From Ascidiaceihabitans donghaensis (lineage in GTDB: Bacteria; Pseudomonadota; Alphaproteobacteria; Rhodobacterales; Rhodobacteraceae): a stretch of DNA of 64,000 bases. Below are positions 56,805 through 64,000 of the stretch, one piece after another. The stretch lies in contig NZ_OMOR01000001.1 of assembly GCF_900302465.1 (NCBI RefSeq), positions 3,070,729 to 3,134,728 of the forward strand, in the 5' to 3' direction. The translations under genes were made by a program, and so were the position numbers. Position 1 is the stretch's first letter. Every line of letters starts with the position of its first letter. The notes beneath the pieces are model-generated. The model made no database searches. It worked only from the letters and a program-made list of their open reading frames with translations, and was not told the DNA's origin.

Positions 56805-59060
56805 ATGTCTTTTTCCAAACCAGCGCTTTTGGGCGCTTTGATGACGTTGGGGTTAAGTGCCCCGACGCTGCTTTTCGCGCAGCCTTTTGATGGCTACTAC
56901 CGGCTTCAAACACTCTTTCAGGAACCCAACAACAGATGCCTGGAAGGCAACAGGGTTTCCGCGCAATCTACGTTGATGGGGGCTGCCTTTCTGGACAATT
57001 GTCAATGGGTCAGCGGCCAGTTTTGGGCGTTTGAAAGCGCCGGAAACGGCTACTACACAATGAAAACCCAGTTTCTGGAGGCCGACAACAAATGTCTTGA
57101 TCAGGGCAATTTTCCTGACGGCCCCGCAGGCGGGCGTGCTTATATGGCGGATTGCACCGGTGCTGACACCCAGCTGTGGAAGATCAAACCTTTCACAGGT
57201 GACTTCGTCTATTTGCAAACCAAAGCGTCCGAAGCCTCGAACACTTGCCTTGAGGGCAACCGCTATGACTTTGCCACAGGCGAAGGCGGTGGGTCGTTTA
57301 TGACACCGTGCGGAAACTTTTCAGGTCAGGCGTGGTCTTTGCAAACGCGTAAATTTGTCCCAAGCCCCGAAGTGCCGACTGATCTGACATCCAGCAAGAC
57401 GCCCTACCCTGACGTGGTTCTTTATGATCTTGCACATTTCGCATGGCGCGAGTTTGCCGCGTTGAACTATCCGGCAGACCCCAACCATCGCGGCAAGCCG
57501 CTGGCCGGGGCGTCCATTGGCGACGCCGCGGATGCGCGGGTTTGGGAAACCTACTGGCACCGCGTCGAAATGTTCCCCGGCGATAAGACCCCTGTGCAAT
57601 CAGGTGGCAAAGCCGATGTAACAGCCAAACCATCCTACAAATACACAGGCTTTGCCTTGGACAGCACGACCTTTGGTGGCGGCGCCCCCGGCATGGACGC
57701 AACCTTGTGGAACAATCTGGACGAAGACAATGAGCTGAATGTCGACGAGATGTTTGCCCATGTGTCCGCCAACCCCAGCGATCCCAACGCCCCCGATGGC
57801 TTCGTCGATGAAAATCGCATCGTTTATGAAGCAAAAATGAACGAGGCCGGTTTCAACTATGTGCTGTCGACCAAGCTGTATGACACAGAAACGCGCGACA
57901 CGATGGTGGCGGCAACCAAAACGGCTGACGCATTGACGGCATATGGCGGCACCTGTGGCAAAGCGCCTGCTGGCATCGTGTCCTTGCCGTGCGGCGTTAT
58001 GGGAGGCGCCGAAGGCAATATCGAAATCAAGGCCGCATGGCGCAAGCTGAACGCGGATGAAACAGCCAGCGGCGCCTATTACACCAACAAGGTCATTCGC
58101 TATCAGGCTGTCGGCGCGACGAAAGCTGACAAAGTAAACAAGTGGTTCACAGACACCTACGGTTTGATCGGATTGCACATCATCCACAAAACGGCCAACT
58201 TCCCTACCTATGTCTTTGCTACTTTTGAGCACAAAGACAACATCGCATCGGGCATCGGCTACATTGATGAAATCACCCAGAACGGACGCGGTGCAGGCGA
58301 CGTTGCAGGGGCCAAGGTCATTATTTCAGACCGCGACAACCCTATCCCCAACGCCGTCAAGGCCATGAACAGCGTGGCGCAAACCGGATTGGCAGGGACC
58401 GTTTGGGCCAACTACCAATTGGTTGGCGTCCAAGCCCACCCCGTTGACTACAGCGCGATCAAAGACAGCACCAATCAAGAGGACATCTCGACCTATCTTC
58501 TGTCCAATATCGTGATTGAATCCAACGAAGAGCTGCAAAACTTTCGAGGCGGCAAAGCTGCAAACCAGATCGACATGCAAAACACGGTGGTACATGACAC
58601 CGGCAAAGTGAACATGGGTGGATGTTTGGGCTGCCACGGCGTGGCGCAATTGAATGGGTCGGATTTCAACTTCCTTATCAAGAACAGCCCGTTCACCGCC
58701 CCCGAAGTGGTCGGATCGAACATCGGCATCATTGATTTCATCGCTATCAAATCCTATGCGGACGTGCTTGAAATGCTCAATTCCTATGTGAAACTCAACG
58801 GGATCGGCATCAACGGCGCCCCTCACGGCAAATTCTGGGATGGCCTAAGCTACACTGATTTCAAATCCAAAGAGGTATTCGGGGTGCGTCTTGTGACGTG
58901 CGGGACACCCGAAACGTCGGGCTTGGTTAAAATTCTGGAAGAGAAAATGATGAGCGATTTTCCATCAGGATTTCCGGAAATGCCCGCGGGTGGTCCATAC
59001 TTCCCTGAAGAGCAAATCAAAAGCTTCTCGGCATGGGTTGGCGACAACTGCCCTGAGTAA
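56805..59060 (+). CDS. Secreted protein with ricin-type trefoil and cytochrome c motif
   Basis: A 751-residue exported protein: signal peptide SKPALLGALMTLGLSAPTLLFA, then three beta-trefoil-like repeats (about residues 25-180; QEPNNRCLEG, LEADNKCLDQ, SEASNTCLEG, each ending in a QxW-like Trp) as in ricin B lectins. A large domain follows (FAWREFAALNYPADPNHRG onward) with one heme c site, GGCLGCHGVAQ, at about residue 606. The C-terminal FPEMPAGGPYFPEEQIKSFSAWVGDNCPE resembles cytochrome c tails. ATG 56805 is preferred to 56787 because of the better-spaced AGG. Role unknown; a carbohydrate- or lipid-binding periplasmic redox protein is plausible. Confidence 0.75.
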   Translation: MSFSKPALLGALMTLGLSAPTLLFAQPFDGYYRLQTLFQEPNNRCLEGNRVSAQSTLMGAAFLDNCQWVSGQFWAFESAGNGYYTMKTQFLEADNKCLDQGNFPDGPAGGRAYMADCTGADTQLWKIKPFTGDFVYLQTKASEASNTCLEGNRYDFATGEGGGSFMTPCGNFSGQAWSLQTRKFVPSPEVPTDLTSSKTPYPDVVLYDLAHFAWREFAALNYPADPNHRGKPLAGASIGDAADARVWETYWHRVEMFPGDKTPVQSGGKADVTAKPSYKYTGFALDSTTFGGGAPGMDATLWNNLDEDNELNVDEMFAHVSANPSDPNAPDGFVDENRIVYEAKMNEAGFNYVLSTKLYDTETRDTMVAATKTADALTAYGGTCGKAPAGIVSLPCGVMGGAEGNIEIKAAWRKLNADETASGAYYTNKVIRYQAVGATKADKVNKWFTDTYGLIGLHIIHKTANFPTYVFATFEHKDNIASGIGYIDEITQNGRGAGDVAGAKVIISDRDNPIPNAVKAMNSVAQTGLAGTVWANYQLVGVQAHPVDYSAIKDSTNQEDISTYLLSNIVIESNEELQNFRGGKAANQIDMQNTVVHDTGKVNMGGCLGCHGVAQLNGSDFNFLIKNSPFTAPEVVGSNIGIIDFIAIKSYADVLEMLNSYVKLNGIGINGAPHGKFWDGLSYTDFKSKEVFGVRLVTCGTPETSGLVKILEEKMMSDFPSGFPEMPAGGPYFPEEQIKSFSAWVGDNCPE

Positions 59061-59112
59061 GACAGGCCGATGTCACGACACAAAGGGCGTCCCGATAACG
59101 GGGCGTTCTTTT

Positions 59113-59859
59113 TCAATCAGATGGCGTATTATTTTGGCGCAGCTGTACCAGATATGGCAGTGGCAGAGACAGCAAGTACAGCGAATTTGCCAGGATCAGC
59201 GTTGGCCACGGATACACCATCAAGCATACCACCAATACAACGGCCCCTATCACAGCAAACGGCAGATGCGCCCGTTTGATGCTGGCGTGTTTGATGGAAA
59301 ACGTAGGGATCGTGCTGACGGCCAACATACCGACCCCGATGATGTAGGCCGCCCGCAACAACGGAAAGTCCGTTTTGTCCCAGCCGTGAAGATACATGAA
59401 CACAGGCATCAACGCCAAACACGCCAAGGCAGGTGCAGGCACCCCCACGAAATGATCGTCCTTTTTCAACGCGACATCCGCAGCTTTGGTGGATAGATTA
59501 AATCGCGCCAAACGCAGCCCGCAACACACCGCCAGAACCATCGTTGCAAGCCAACCCAGATTGGCGTGATCTGTGCCAATGTACAGCGTGTTGTAGATCA
59601 AGACACCGGGCACGATGCCGAAGTTAAAAAAATCGGCCAATGTGTCCAATTCCGCGCCAAACGGGCTTGCAGTGTCCAGAAAACGCGCCAATTTCCCATC
59701 CGCGGCATCCAGAAAGACCGCCAGAAGGATAAAGTACAACGCAAATTCAATATTGCCTTCAATGCTCATGCGCAGACTGGTCAGACCGGCACAGATCGCA
59801 AAGACCGTGACCAGGCTGGGCACGATATGGCGCAGCTTGAGGCGCTGGGGCTCGTTCAT
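59113..59859 (-). CDS. pssA: CDP-diacylglycerol-serine O-phosphatidyltransferase
   Basis: A 248-residue inner-membrane enzyme making phosphatidylserine from CDP-diacylglycerol and L-serine. The CDP-alcohol phosphotransferase motif D-G-x2-A-R-x8-G-x3-D-x3-D is complete ([10 protein letters not shown]... DTLAD, about residues 51-73). About seven hydrophobic segments follow. It overlaps psd by 4 bp, so the two steps of phosphatidylethanolamine synthesis are translationally coupled. Confidence 0.95.
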   Translation of the reverse strand: MNEPQRLKLRHIVPSLVTVFAICAGLTSLRMSIEGNIEFALYFILLAVFLDAADGKLARFLDTASPFGAELDTLADFFNFGIVPGVLIYNTLYIGTDHANLGWLATMVLAVCCGLRLARFNLSTKAADVALKKDDHFVGVPAPALACLALMPVFMYLHGWDKTDFPLLRAAYIIGVGMLAVSTIPTFSIKHASIKRAHLPFAVIGAVVLVVCLMVYPWPTLILANSLYLLSLPLPYLVQLRQNNTPSD

Positions 59860-60548
59860 TCGTAGGTCCCGTGGCGTTGGATGTCGGGATCCTTTAAATC
59901 AGCCAAAATAGTTTCGCCCGCAACAGCCGTTTGGCCGACGCACACCATCGGATTGACGCCTTTGGGAAGGTAAATGTCCAACCGGCTGCCAAAACGGATC
60001 AAGCCAAAGCGGTGACCTGCCCCCAATGTGTCCCCCGTTTGCACAAAGCACACAATGCGTCGCGCGATCAGGCCCGCAATCTGCACCACACCAATGCGTG
60101 TGCCGTCAGCGGCCTCAAGGGTGACGCTGTTGCGTTCGTTGTGTTCACTGGCCTTGTCCAAGGACGCGTTCAGGAATTTGCCGTGGTGATAGGTAATTGC
60201 GGCCACTTTCCCTGCAATCGGCGCACGGTTCACATGGCAGTTGAACACATTCATAAACACCGACACACGCGTCAACGGCTCTGAGCCAAGCTCCATATCA
60301 GGGGTTGGCAACACGTCTTCGATCAAGGACACAACGCCGTCTGCGGGGGATACAACCAGACCCTCTTGTTGCGGGATCACGCGGACCGGGTCGCGGAAAA
60401 AGTAGTAACACCAAATTGTTGCCCCAACACCCAGCCAAAACAACGGCATCCAGACAAGCCCCAAAAGGGCGGTCACAATCGCAAAAATCGCCACGAATTT
60501 GCGGCCTTCCTTGTGCATGGGCACTGCGACGATCTTGAGCATATTCAT
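59856..60548 (-). CDS. psd: Phosphatidylserine decarboxylase proenzyme
   Basis: A 230-residue pyruvoyl-dependent decarboxylase converting phosphatidylserine to phosphatidylethanolamine. It is the short bacterial form. A membrane segment lies near residues 20-45, [14 protein letters not shown] and [17 protein letters not shown] are conserved, and self-cleavage occurs at the Gly-Ser of [12 protein letters not shown] (about residue 197) to form the pyruvoyl group. The ATG at 60548 (MNMLKIV) is preferred; the frame is open to 60572. Confidence 0.95.
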   Translation of the reverse strand: MNMLKIVAVPMHKEGRKFVAIFAIVTALLGLVWMPLFWLGVGATIWCYYFFRDPVRVIPQQEGLVVSPADGVVSLIEDVLPTPDMELGSEPLTRVSVFMNVFNCHVNRAPIAGKVAAITYHHGKFLNASLDKASEHNERNSVTLEAADGTRIGVVQIAGLIARRIVCFVQTGDTLGAGHRFGLIRFGSRLDIYLPKGVNPMVCVGQTAVAGETILADLKDPDIQRHGTYE

Positions 60549-60572
60549 AAGTGTTCTTTCACAACGGGGCAA

Positions 60573-60813
60573 AGGTCTGGACGTGCTTTACCGTGCAATT
60601 GGCAAAGAATAAATGAAAACTATAGCGCAGCCCGATCATCGCACACGCACCACACGTACGCGCCAGCCGCCGCGAATGCGAAGGGCGCCTGACGATAACC
60701 GCCAGACGCCCTTCATTTCGGAAAGTCTAAGAAGGAAGTCACTTTTAAACACTGTCATTCAACAAGAACGACCCAAACACAACAAACACCCCCACCCCTT
60801 CTGGAAAGCCAGA
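60573..60813. other. Intergenic region with a stem-loop upstream of psd
   Basis: About 240 bp between psd and the protease gene. GAAGGGCG (60680-60687) and CGCCCTTC (60707-60714) form a perfect 8-bp stem, extendable by CTG/CAG, with no clear T-run. It could end the protease transcript. No ORF or RNA gene is seen. Confidence 0.45.
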
Positions 60814-61800
60814 TCACTTCCGAAATATGTACTCCCAACAATAGACGTTCACGTCCTTTGCAGAGATGTAACCGTACCCTTTGCCCAACGCCCCCGGTTC
60901 AAAAGGATTGTCGTCAAAGTATCTTGCAAACCCATCGCCATGACTGTTGCGAAAATGGAACCAGCCTCCGCTTTGGGTGTCTCCATCAGCCGGCGGTTCA
61001 TATCCCACGATACAAACTGTGTGCCCATCTGGCTGACCGTCTGGCCGACCCGACACTTGCAAATCTTCCTTCAGGCAATAGCGTACCTTGCCCCATTGTT
61101 CCGCCGTGTTACTGAACCAACTGCCTTTGTCCAAAATCGCAAAAGACGCGACCACCGGAATGCCATGCGCCAGTTTGTCTTTAAACAACGTCACGATGTT
61201 TGATCGCAAAGCCTTCACCCATGTCAGATTTTGCGGCGGTGCAGCACCTGTGCGCACGTCGATGATGTTATGTTCCAAGGCATCCGCATCCAACCGGCGA
61301 CTGGCAGCGTCCTTGGCCACTGCGTCCGGGATCTCTTGCATAAAGAACGCCGGATCATCCGTTTCAAACGTCGGCATCAATGTGTCTTGGCACAGCCCGA
61401 ATTCAATCAACGCTTGTTTGGCTTGCGCCAGAAATGTCAGTCCTTGGGTGTTTTGGGCCCGCTTTACATCGTCGGTGACCTGCATCCCGATTTTTTCGAA
61501 AGTACATTGGCGAATGGCAGAATAAAAATGCTCTTGCGAAAACAGCTGCATAGTTTGCGTCTTGGATTGGCGCATGCGGTACAGTTCTTCCGCGGCGACA
61601 ACTGCAAAGGCATTGCATGTGCCGCGACCAGCCTGATCGCCCAGCGGCCAGTCTGCATGGGACATCACATCATCCAGCAAGTTGATCCGGCTTTGCGGTA
61701 GCACGGCAGCTGTTTGGGCGTGCGGCATTTCACGCGCCCCCTCTAGGGTCCATCCCGGCGGGGTACATGCCCCGTAAACAGCTTCAGCCATCAGCGCCAT
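60814..61800 (-). CDS. Papain-like (C1 family) cysteine peptidase
   Basis: A 328-residue protein with the C1 peptidase triad. The oxyanion Gln and nucleophile Cys are in GDQAGRGTCNAFAVVAAEE (Cys about residue 61), the His in DGHTVCIVGYE (about 260), and the Asn in FHFRNSHGDGF (about 286). No clear signal peptide or propeptide is present, unusual for secreted papain relatives. ATG 61800 overlaps the PAP2 stop by one base (TGATG), so the two are coupled. Substrate unknown; a role in modifying or maturing the neighbouring PAP2-type protein is one possibility. Confidence 0.82.
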   Translation of the reverse strand: MALMAEAVYGACTPPGWTLEGAREMPHAQTAAVLPQSRINLLDDVMSHADWPLGDQAGRGTCNAFAVVAAEELYRMRQSKTQTMQLFSQEHFYSAIRQCTFEKIGMQVTDDVKRAQNTQGLTFLAQAKQALIEFGLCQDTLMPTFETDDPAFFMQEIPDAVAKDAASRRLDADALEHNIIDVRTGAAPPQNLTWVKALRSNIVTLFKDKLAHGIPVVASFAILDKGSWFSNTAEQWGKVRYCLKEDLQVSGRPDGQPDGHTVCIVGYEPPADGDTQSGGWFHFRNSHGDGFARYFDDNPFEPGALGKGYGYISAKDVNVYCWEYIFRK

Positions 61801-62672
61801 CAAATCTGCAATTCAGCGCGACAGCCGGGGATCAATTCGTCTTTGACAAATCCAACCTCTAGCAGCCGTTCCGTGACCACTTGGGCCAATGCGATACCGC
61901 CAGCCGTGTCATCCGCCACATGCAGCCCTGCCCGCTCACGGTTTTCACTGACACGCTTTGCCAGTTCATCAAGGCGCCGCGCATAGGCTGTTTCGGCGGC
62001 CCCCGTCAGGGCGTGTTTCAAAAGGGCCGTCACAGTGTGGCTTTGCGTGGCGTGGTTGCTTGGAAACGTCGGATGCGCGGGTGTTGGCAGTAGCGGAAAC
62101 AGTCCGGGCATCATCTGTGCAGGGCGCGGGCGGTTGAATTTCATCTTCCAATACAGCCCGATCACCCCCGCCACAGACATGCCCAACGCAATCAGACGGG
62201 CGGTGTTGGGGTGGCTGCGCGTGTTGATCGACAGTACATTGTGGTAATAGTGATCAAAGTTACCCGATTGATCAGCCGTCTCTGAAAAGTAATCCTGCAG
62301 CGCGTTTTTGCGGTCCAGAATTTTCGACCAGTTGTCTTCGTCAGACGCAGGCGTGATGCTGGTCAAAGCGGCACCAAACCTGTCATCGTCAGGCGACAAA
62401 ACCGCGAAAATTTCGTTGTATTTGGCAATCACCCACAGGTCCGGATGGCAATTCTGGTCGCCGAAAGACAGACCTCTTACAATGCTGGTTTCAGCGTTTG
62501 CAGCACTGGACGGCAAGGGCATGTTCGCGGGAATGACGGTGCCAGATCCCGGCCCCATCGCGATGTGGGTGCCGCCATGCGTTCCCCCGTGGGTTCCGCC
62601 ATGCGTACCGCCGTGTGTACCACCATGCGTGCCACCGTGGGTGCCGCCGTGCCCTGCGCCTTTTATCGTCAT
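61800..62672 (-). CDS. PAP2/vanadium haloperoxidase-fold protein with GGTH repeats
   Basis: A 290-residue protein. After MTIKGAGH come seven exact Gly-Gly-Thr-His repeats (about residues 9-36), then the PAP2 fold. Its three phosphate/vanadate motifs are KMKFNRPRP (about residue 176), PSNHATQSH (about 207, PSGH-like) and RERAGLHVADDTAGG (about 250). It could be an acid phosphatase or a vanadium-dependent haloperoxidase; the soluble layout and few membrane segments favour the latter type. ATG 62672 has GGGGAG upstream. It lies 42 bp after the TPR gene and is coupled to the peptidase gene. Confidence 0.78.
   Translation of the reverse strand: MTIKGAGHGGTHGGTHGGTHGGTHGGTHGGTHGGTHIAMGPGSGTVIPANMPLPSSAANAETSIVRGLSFGDQNCHPDLWVIAKYNEIFAVLSPDDDRFGAALTSITPASDEDNWSKILDRKNALQDYFSETADQSGNFDHYYHNVLSINTRSHPNTARLIALGMSVAGVIGLYWKMKFNRPRPAQMMPGLFPLLPTPAHPTFPSNHATQSHTVTALLKHALTGAAETAYARRLDELAKRVSENRERAGLHVADDTAGGIALAQVVTERLLEVGFVKDELIPGCRAELQI
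62565..62648 (-). repeat. Seven tandem 12-bp coding repeats (GGTH)
   Basis: Seven in-frame copies of a degenerate 12-bp unit encode GGTH each time. Third codon positions vary (GGC, GGA, GGT, GGG; ACC, ACG, ACA; CAC, CAT), while the peptide is perfectly kept, pointing to selection on the protein. The His spacing suggests metal binding. Confidence 0.9.
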
Positions 62673-62714
62673 CGAAGTTCTCCCCAAACCCACGACGACG
62701 TTAACCATACCGCG

Positions 62715-64000
62715 TCAGTCTTGCGTCAAAGCTGCGTCAAGGGGCATACCTGCGCTTAACAGTCGATCGCAAAACTGCCTGCGCGTGTCTTCTGACCGGA
62801 AGGCTGCACGTTTGAAGAATTCGGAGACCGAGAAACCCTGTTCTACTTCAGCATGTTGGGATGCAAGGTAACGGGCGTCATTTAACCGGCCCACCGCAAC
62901 CAATGCCGCAATGGTTGTGCGCATATTTGAGGCGTAGTTGGGCACACGTTCGTAGGATGACTGCCCCAAAGCCGCCGCCCGTTCAAAATCACCGATCCCG
63001 TAGCACGCAACACTTAAGAAATGTTCGTTGCGAAAAACGAATGGGTCCAAAGGAGACAGCTTCATCGCCTTCTCACCGATCGCAACACCGCGCTCTGGCT
63101 GCCCGAGAAAGGCAAAATTCGGCACGGTCCATATCAGCGTTTCCGCGTCATTCGGCCCAAGTTGCAACGCTGTTTCAAAAGCTTGTTCTGCCTTGCCGTA
63201 CCGGCGGTGCATCACAAGCTGGCTGTGTCCCCAAAGCGCCAGTGCCCGTCCGTCGCCCGGCGAAAGCGAAATGGCCTTTTGCAGATGTCCTTCCAGAGCC
63301 TCCTGATCGTCTTGAGGGGTGCGCGACCAACCTTGCCAAATCGCAATCGCAAACCACTCAGCCATCAGCGCATGGGCGGGCGCAAAATACGGGCTTTGGG
63401 TGGTGGCATGTTTCAACAGGACTCCTGCCCGTTCAAATTCCGGCCATGACAGTTGAAAAATCAGATCTTTGGCGCGCAGCAACAAATGATACGGTTCCAG
63501 TTCAGTCAGCGGAGTGGCCACTGTGCGCGTCAATTCAGCCGAGTTGATAGAGGGTGAAACAACCTGAACAATTTCAGCCGCAATCGGAATATTCACGTCG
63601 TACAGATCATCCAAAGCGCAGACGTGCCGGTTGGCCCAGACCACCCGATTGTCAGACGTCTTTGCAAGTTGCACCGAAATGACGGCCTTTTCACCATCCG
63701 TTCTGATTGCGCCCGTCACAGCATATGTGGCCTGCAACACACGCCCGATTTCCCGCGGTTCAGGGTGCTGGCGCAAAAACCTGCGTGTTGAATTGCTGGA
63801 AATAACCGCCGGGGCGCGAAGCCCAGCAAGCTGGCATGTCACATGATCCATGAGACCGATGATGATATGCTCGGGCAAATCAGTTCCCGCCGCATCAAAA
63901 GGCAAAACCGCCACCGAAACTTCGTCAGACACGGCCGGCATCACGCTGACAGGGTTTTTATCTTTGGCCAGTTTTATTGATACAGCCAGATCCTGCGTTT
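62715..64000 (-). CDS. TolB-like/TPR protein, 5' part beyond the window
   Basis: At least 427 residues; the frame has no stop up to the window edge, so the N-terminus is missing (an internal GTG at 63944 is not needed). The visible part starts with a TolB-like region (VAVLPFDAAGTDLPEHIIIGLMDHV, then YAVTGAIRTDGEKAVISVQL). It continues with TPR repeats (KAISLSPGDGRALALWGHSQL, AFETALQLGPNDAETL, KAMKLSPLDPFVFRNEHFL). This layout is the C-terminal half of CadC-like winged-helix or class III adenylate cyclase proteins. It is probably the regulator of the PAP2-peptidase pair. Confidence 0.75.
   Translation of the reverse strand, partial: TQDLAVSIKLAKDKNPVSVMPAVSDEVSVAVLPFDAAGTDLPEHIIIGLMDHVTCQLAGLRAPAVISSNSTRRFLRQHPEPREIGRVLQATYAVTGAIRTDGEKAVISVQLAKTSDNRVVWANRHVCALDDLYDVNIPIAAEIVQVVSPSINSAELTRTVATPLTELEPYHLLLRAKDLIFQLSWPEFERAGVLLKHATTQSPYFAPAHALMAEWFAIAIWQGWSRTPQDDQEALEGHLQKAISLSPGDGRALALWGHSQLVMHRRYGKAEQAFETALQLGPNDAETLIWTVPNFAFLGQPERGVAIGEKAMKLSPLDPFVFRNEHFLSVACYGIGDFERAAALGQSSYERVPNYASNMRTTIAALVAVGRLNDARYLASQHAEVEQGFSVSEFFKRAAFRSEDTRRQFCDRLLSAGMPLDAALTQD

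Noticed and set aside
62565-62648. Regular repeats that might suggest a CRISPR array
   Set aside because: The 12-bp units are contiguous without spacers and stay in frame in a coding sequence, so they are a peptide repeat.
63944-63944. GTG at 63944 as the true start of the TolB/TPR gene
   Set aside because: The frame stays open to the window edge with sensible coding sequence, and proteins of this layout have a further N-terminal domain, so the gene is treated as partial.

Overview
The window looks like chromosomal DNA of an alphaproteobacterium, most likely a marine Rhodobacteraceae (Roseobacter-type) strain. The reasons are the fused MrpA-MrpB antiporter subunit, a Rhodobacter-style smo/mtl polyol operon, tripartite tricarboxylate (TTT) transport, HyuA/HyuB catabolic genes, and dense operons joined by ATGA overlaps. 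No rRNA, tRNA, insertion sequence, prophage or CRISPR array was found. The assignment rests on protein and motif recognition only; no database search was run.

Layout. 1-3280 (minus): Mrp Na+/H+ antiporter genes (mrpA/B fusion, mrpC, first codons of mrpD). 3495-11051 (minus): mannitol/sorbitol ABC transporter and catabolic operon (smoE-smoF-smoG-araC-mtlK-smoK-frk), preceded by a lacI-xylA pair (11314-13669). 13992-16986 (plus): cold-shock protein and a chemoreceptor. 17726-24005: LysR regulator divergent from a flavin reductase / ALDH / luciferase-like oxidoreductase / AA_synth / hydrolase operon ending in a second LysR. 24101-31921 (plus): HyuA-HyuB, FAD amine oxidase, HpaI-type aldolase, aminotransferase and uronate-dehydrogenase-like SDR, read as one nitrogen-compound catabolic operon. 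32021-33022: gap. 33194-34962: DUF5666 and DUF6502 proteins. 35149-39228 (plus): LolD/MacB-type ABC exporter with an AttH/CrtC-like lipocalin.

39231-47256 (minus) is the most unusual region. It is a tight five-gene operon encoding a TPR-acyltransferase fusion, a fatty-acyl-AMP ligase, a double cytochrome P450 in one chain, a stand-alone acyl carrier protein and a NodU/TobZ-type O-carbamoyltransferase. It looks like a specialised-metabolite pathway that tailors an ACP-bound fatty acid, with no ketosynthase or NRPS module in view. Both P450 halves keep the heme cysteine but have lost the ExxR motif and the I-helix acid/alcohol pair.

47441-55524 (minus), with a divergent lacI at 55620, is a TTT transporter (tctABC) with a CoA-acylating aldehyde dehydrogenase, an AMP-forming CoA ligase and a TMADH/FadH-type flavoenzyme. 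It resembles sulfoacetate-type (sauS/sauT) catabolism. 56805-59060 encodes a secreted ricin-trefoil/cytochrome c protein. 59113-60548 holds pssA and psd for phosphatidylethanolamine synthesis. 60814-64000 (minus) is an odd trio: a papain-like protease, a PAP2-family protein with a seven-fold GGTH repeat, and a TPR protein that runs off the window.
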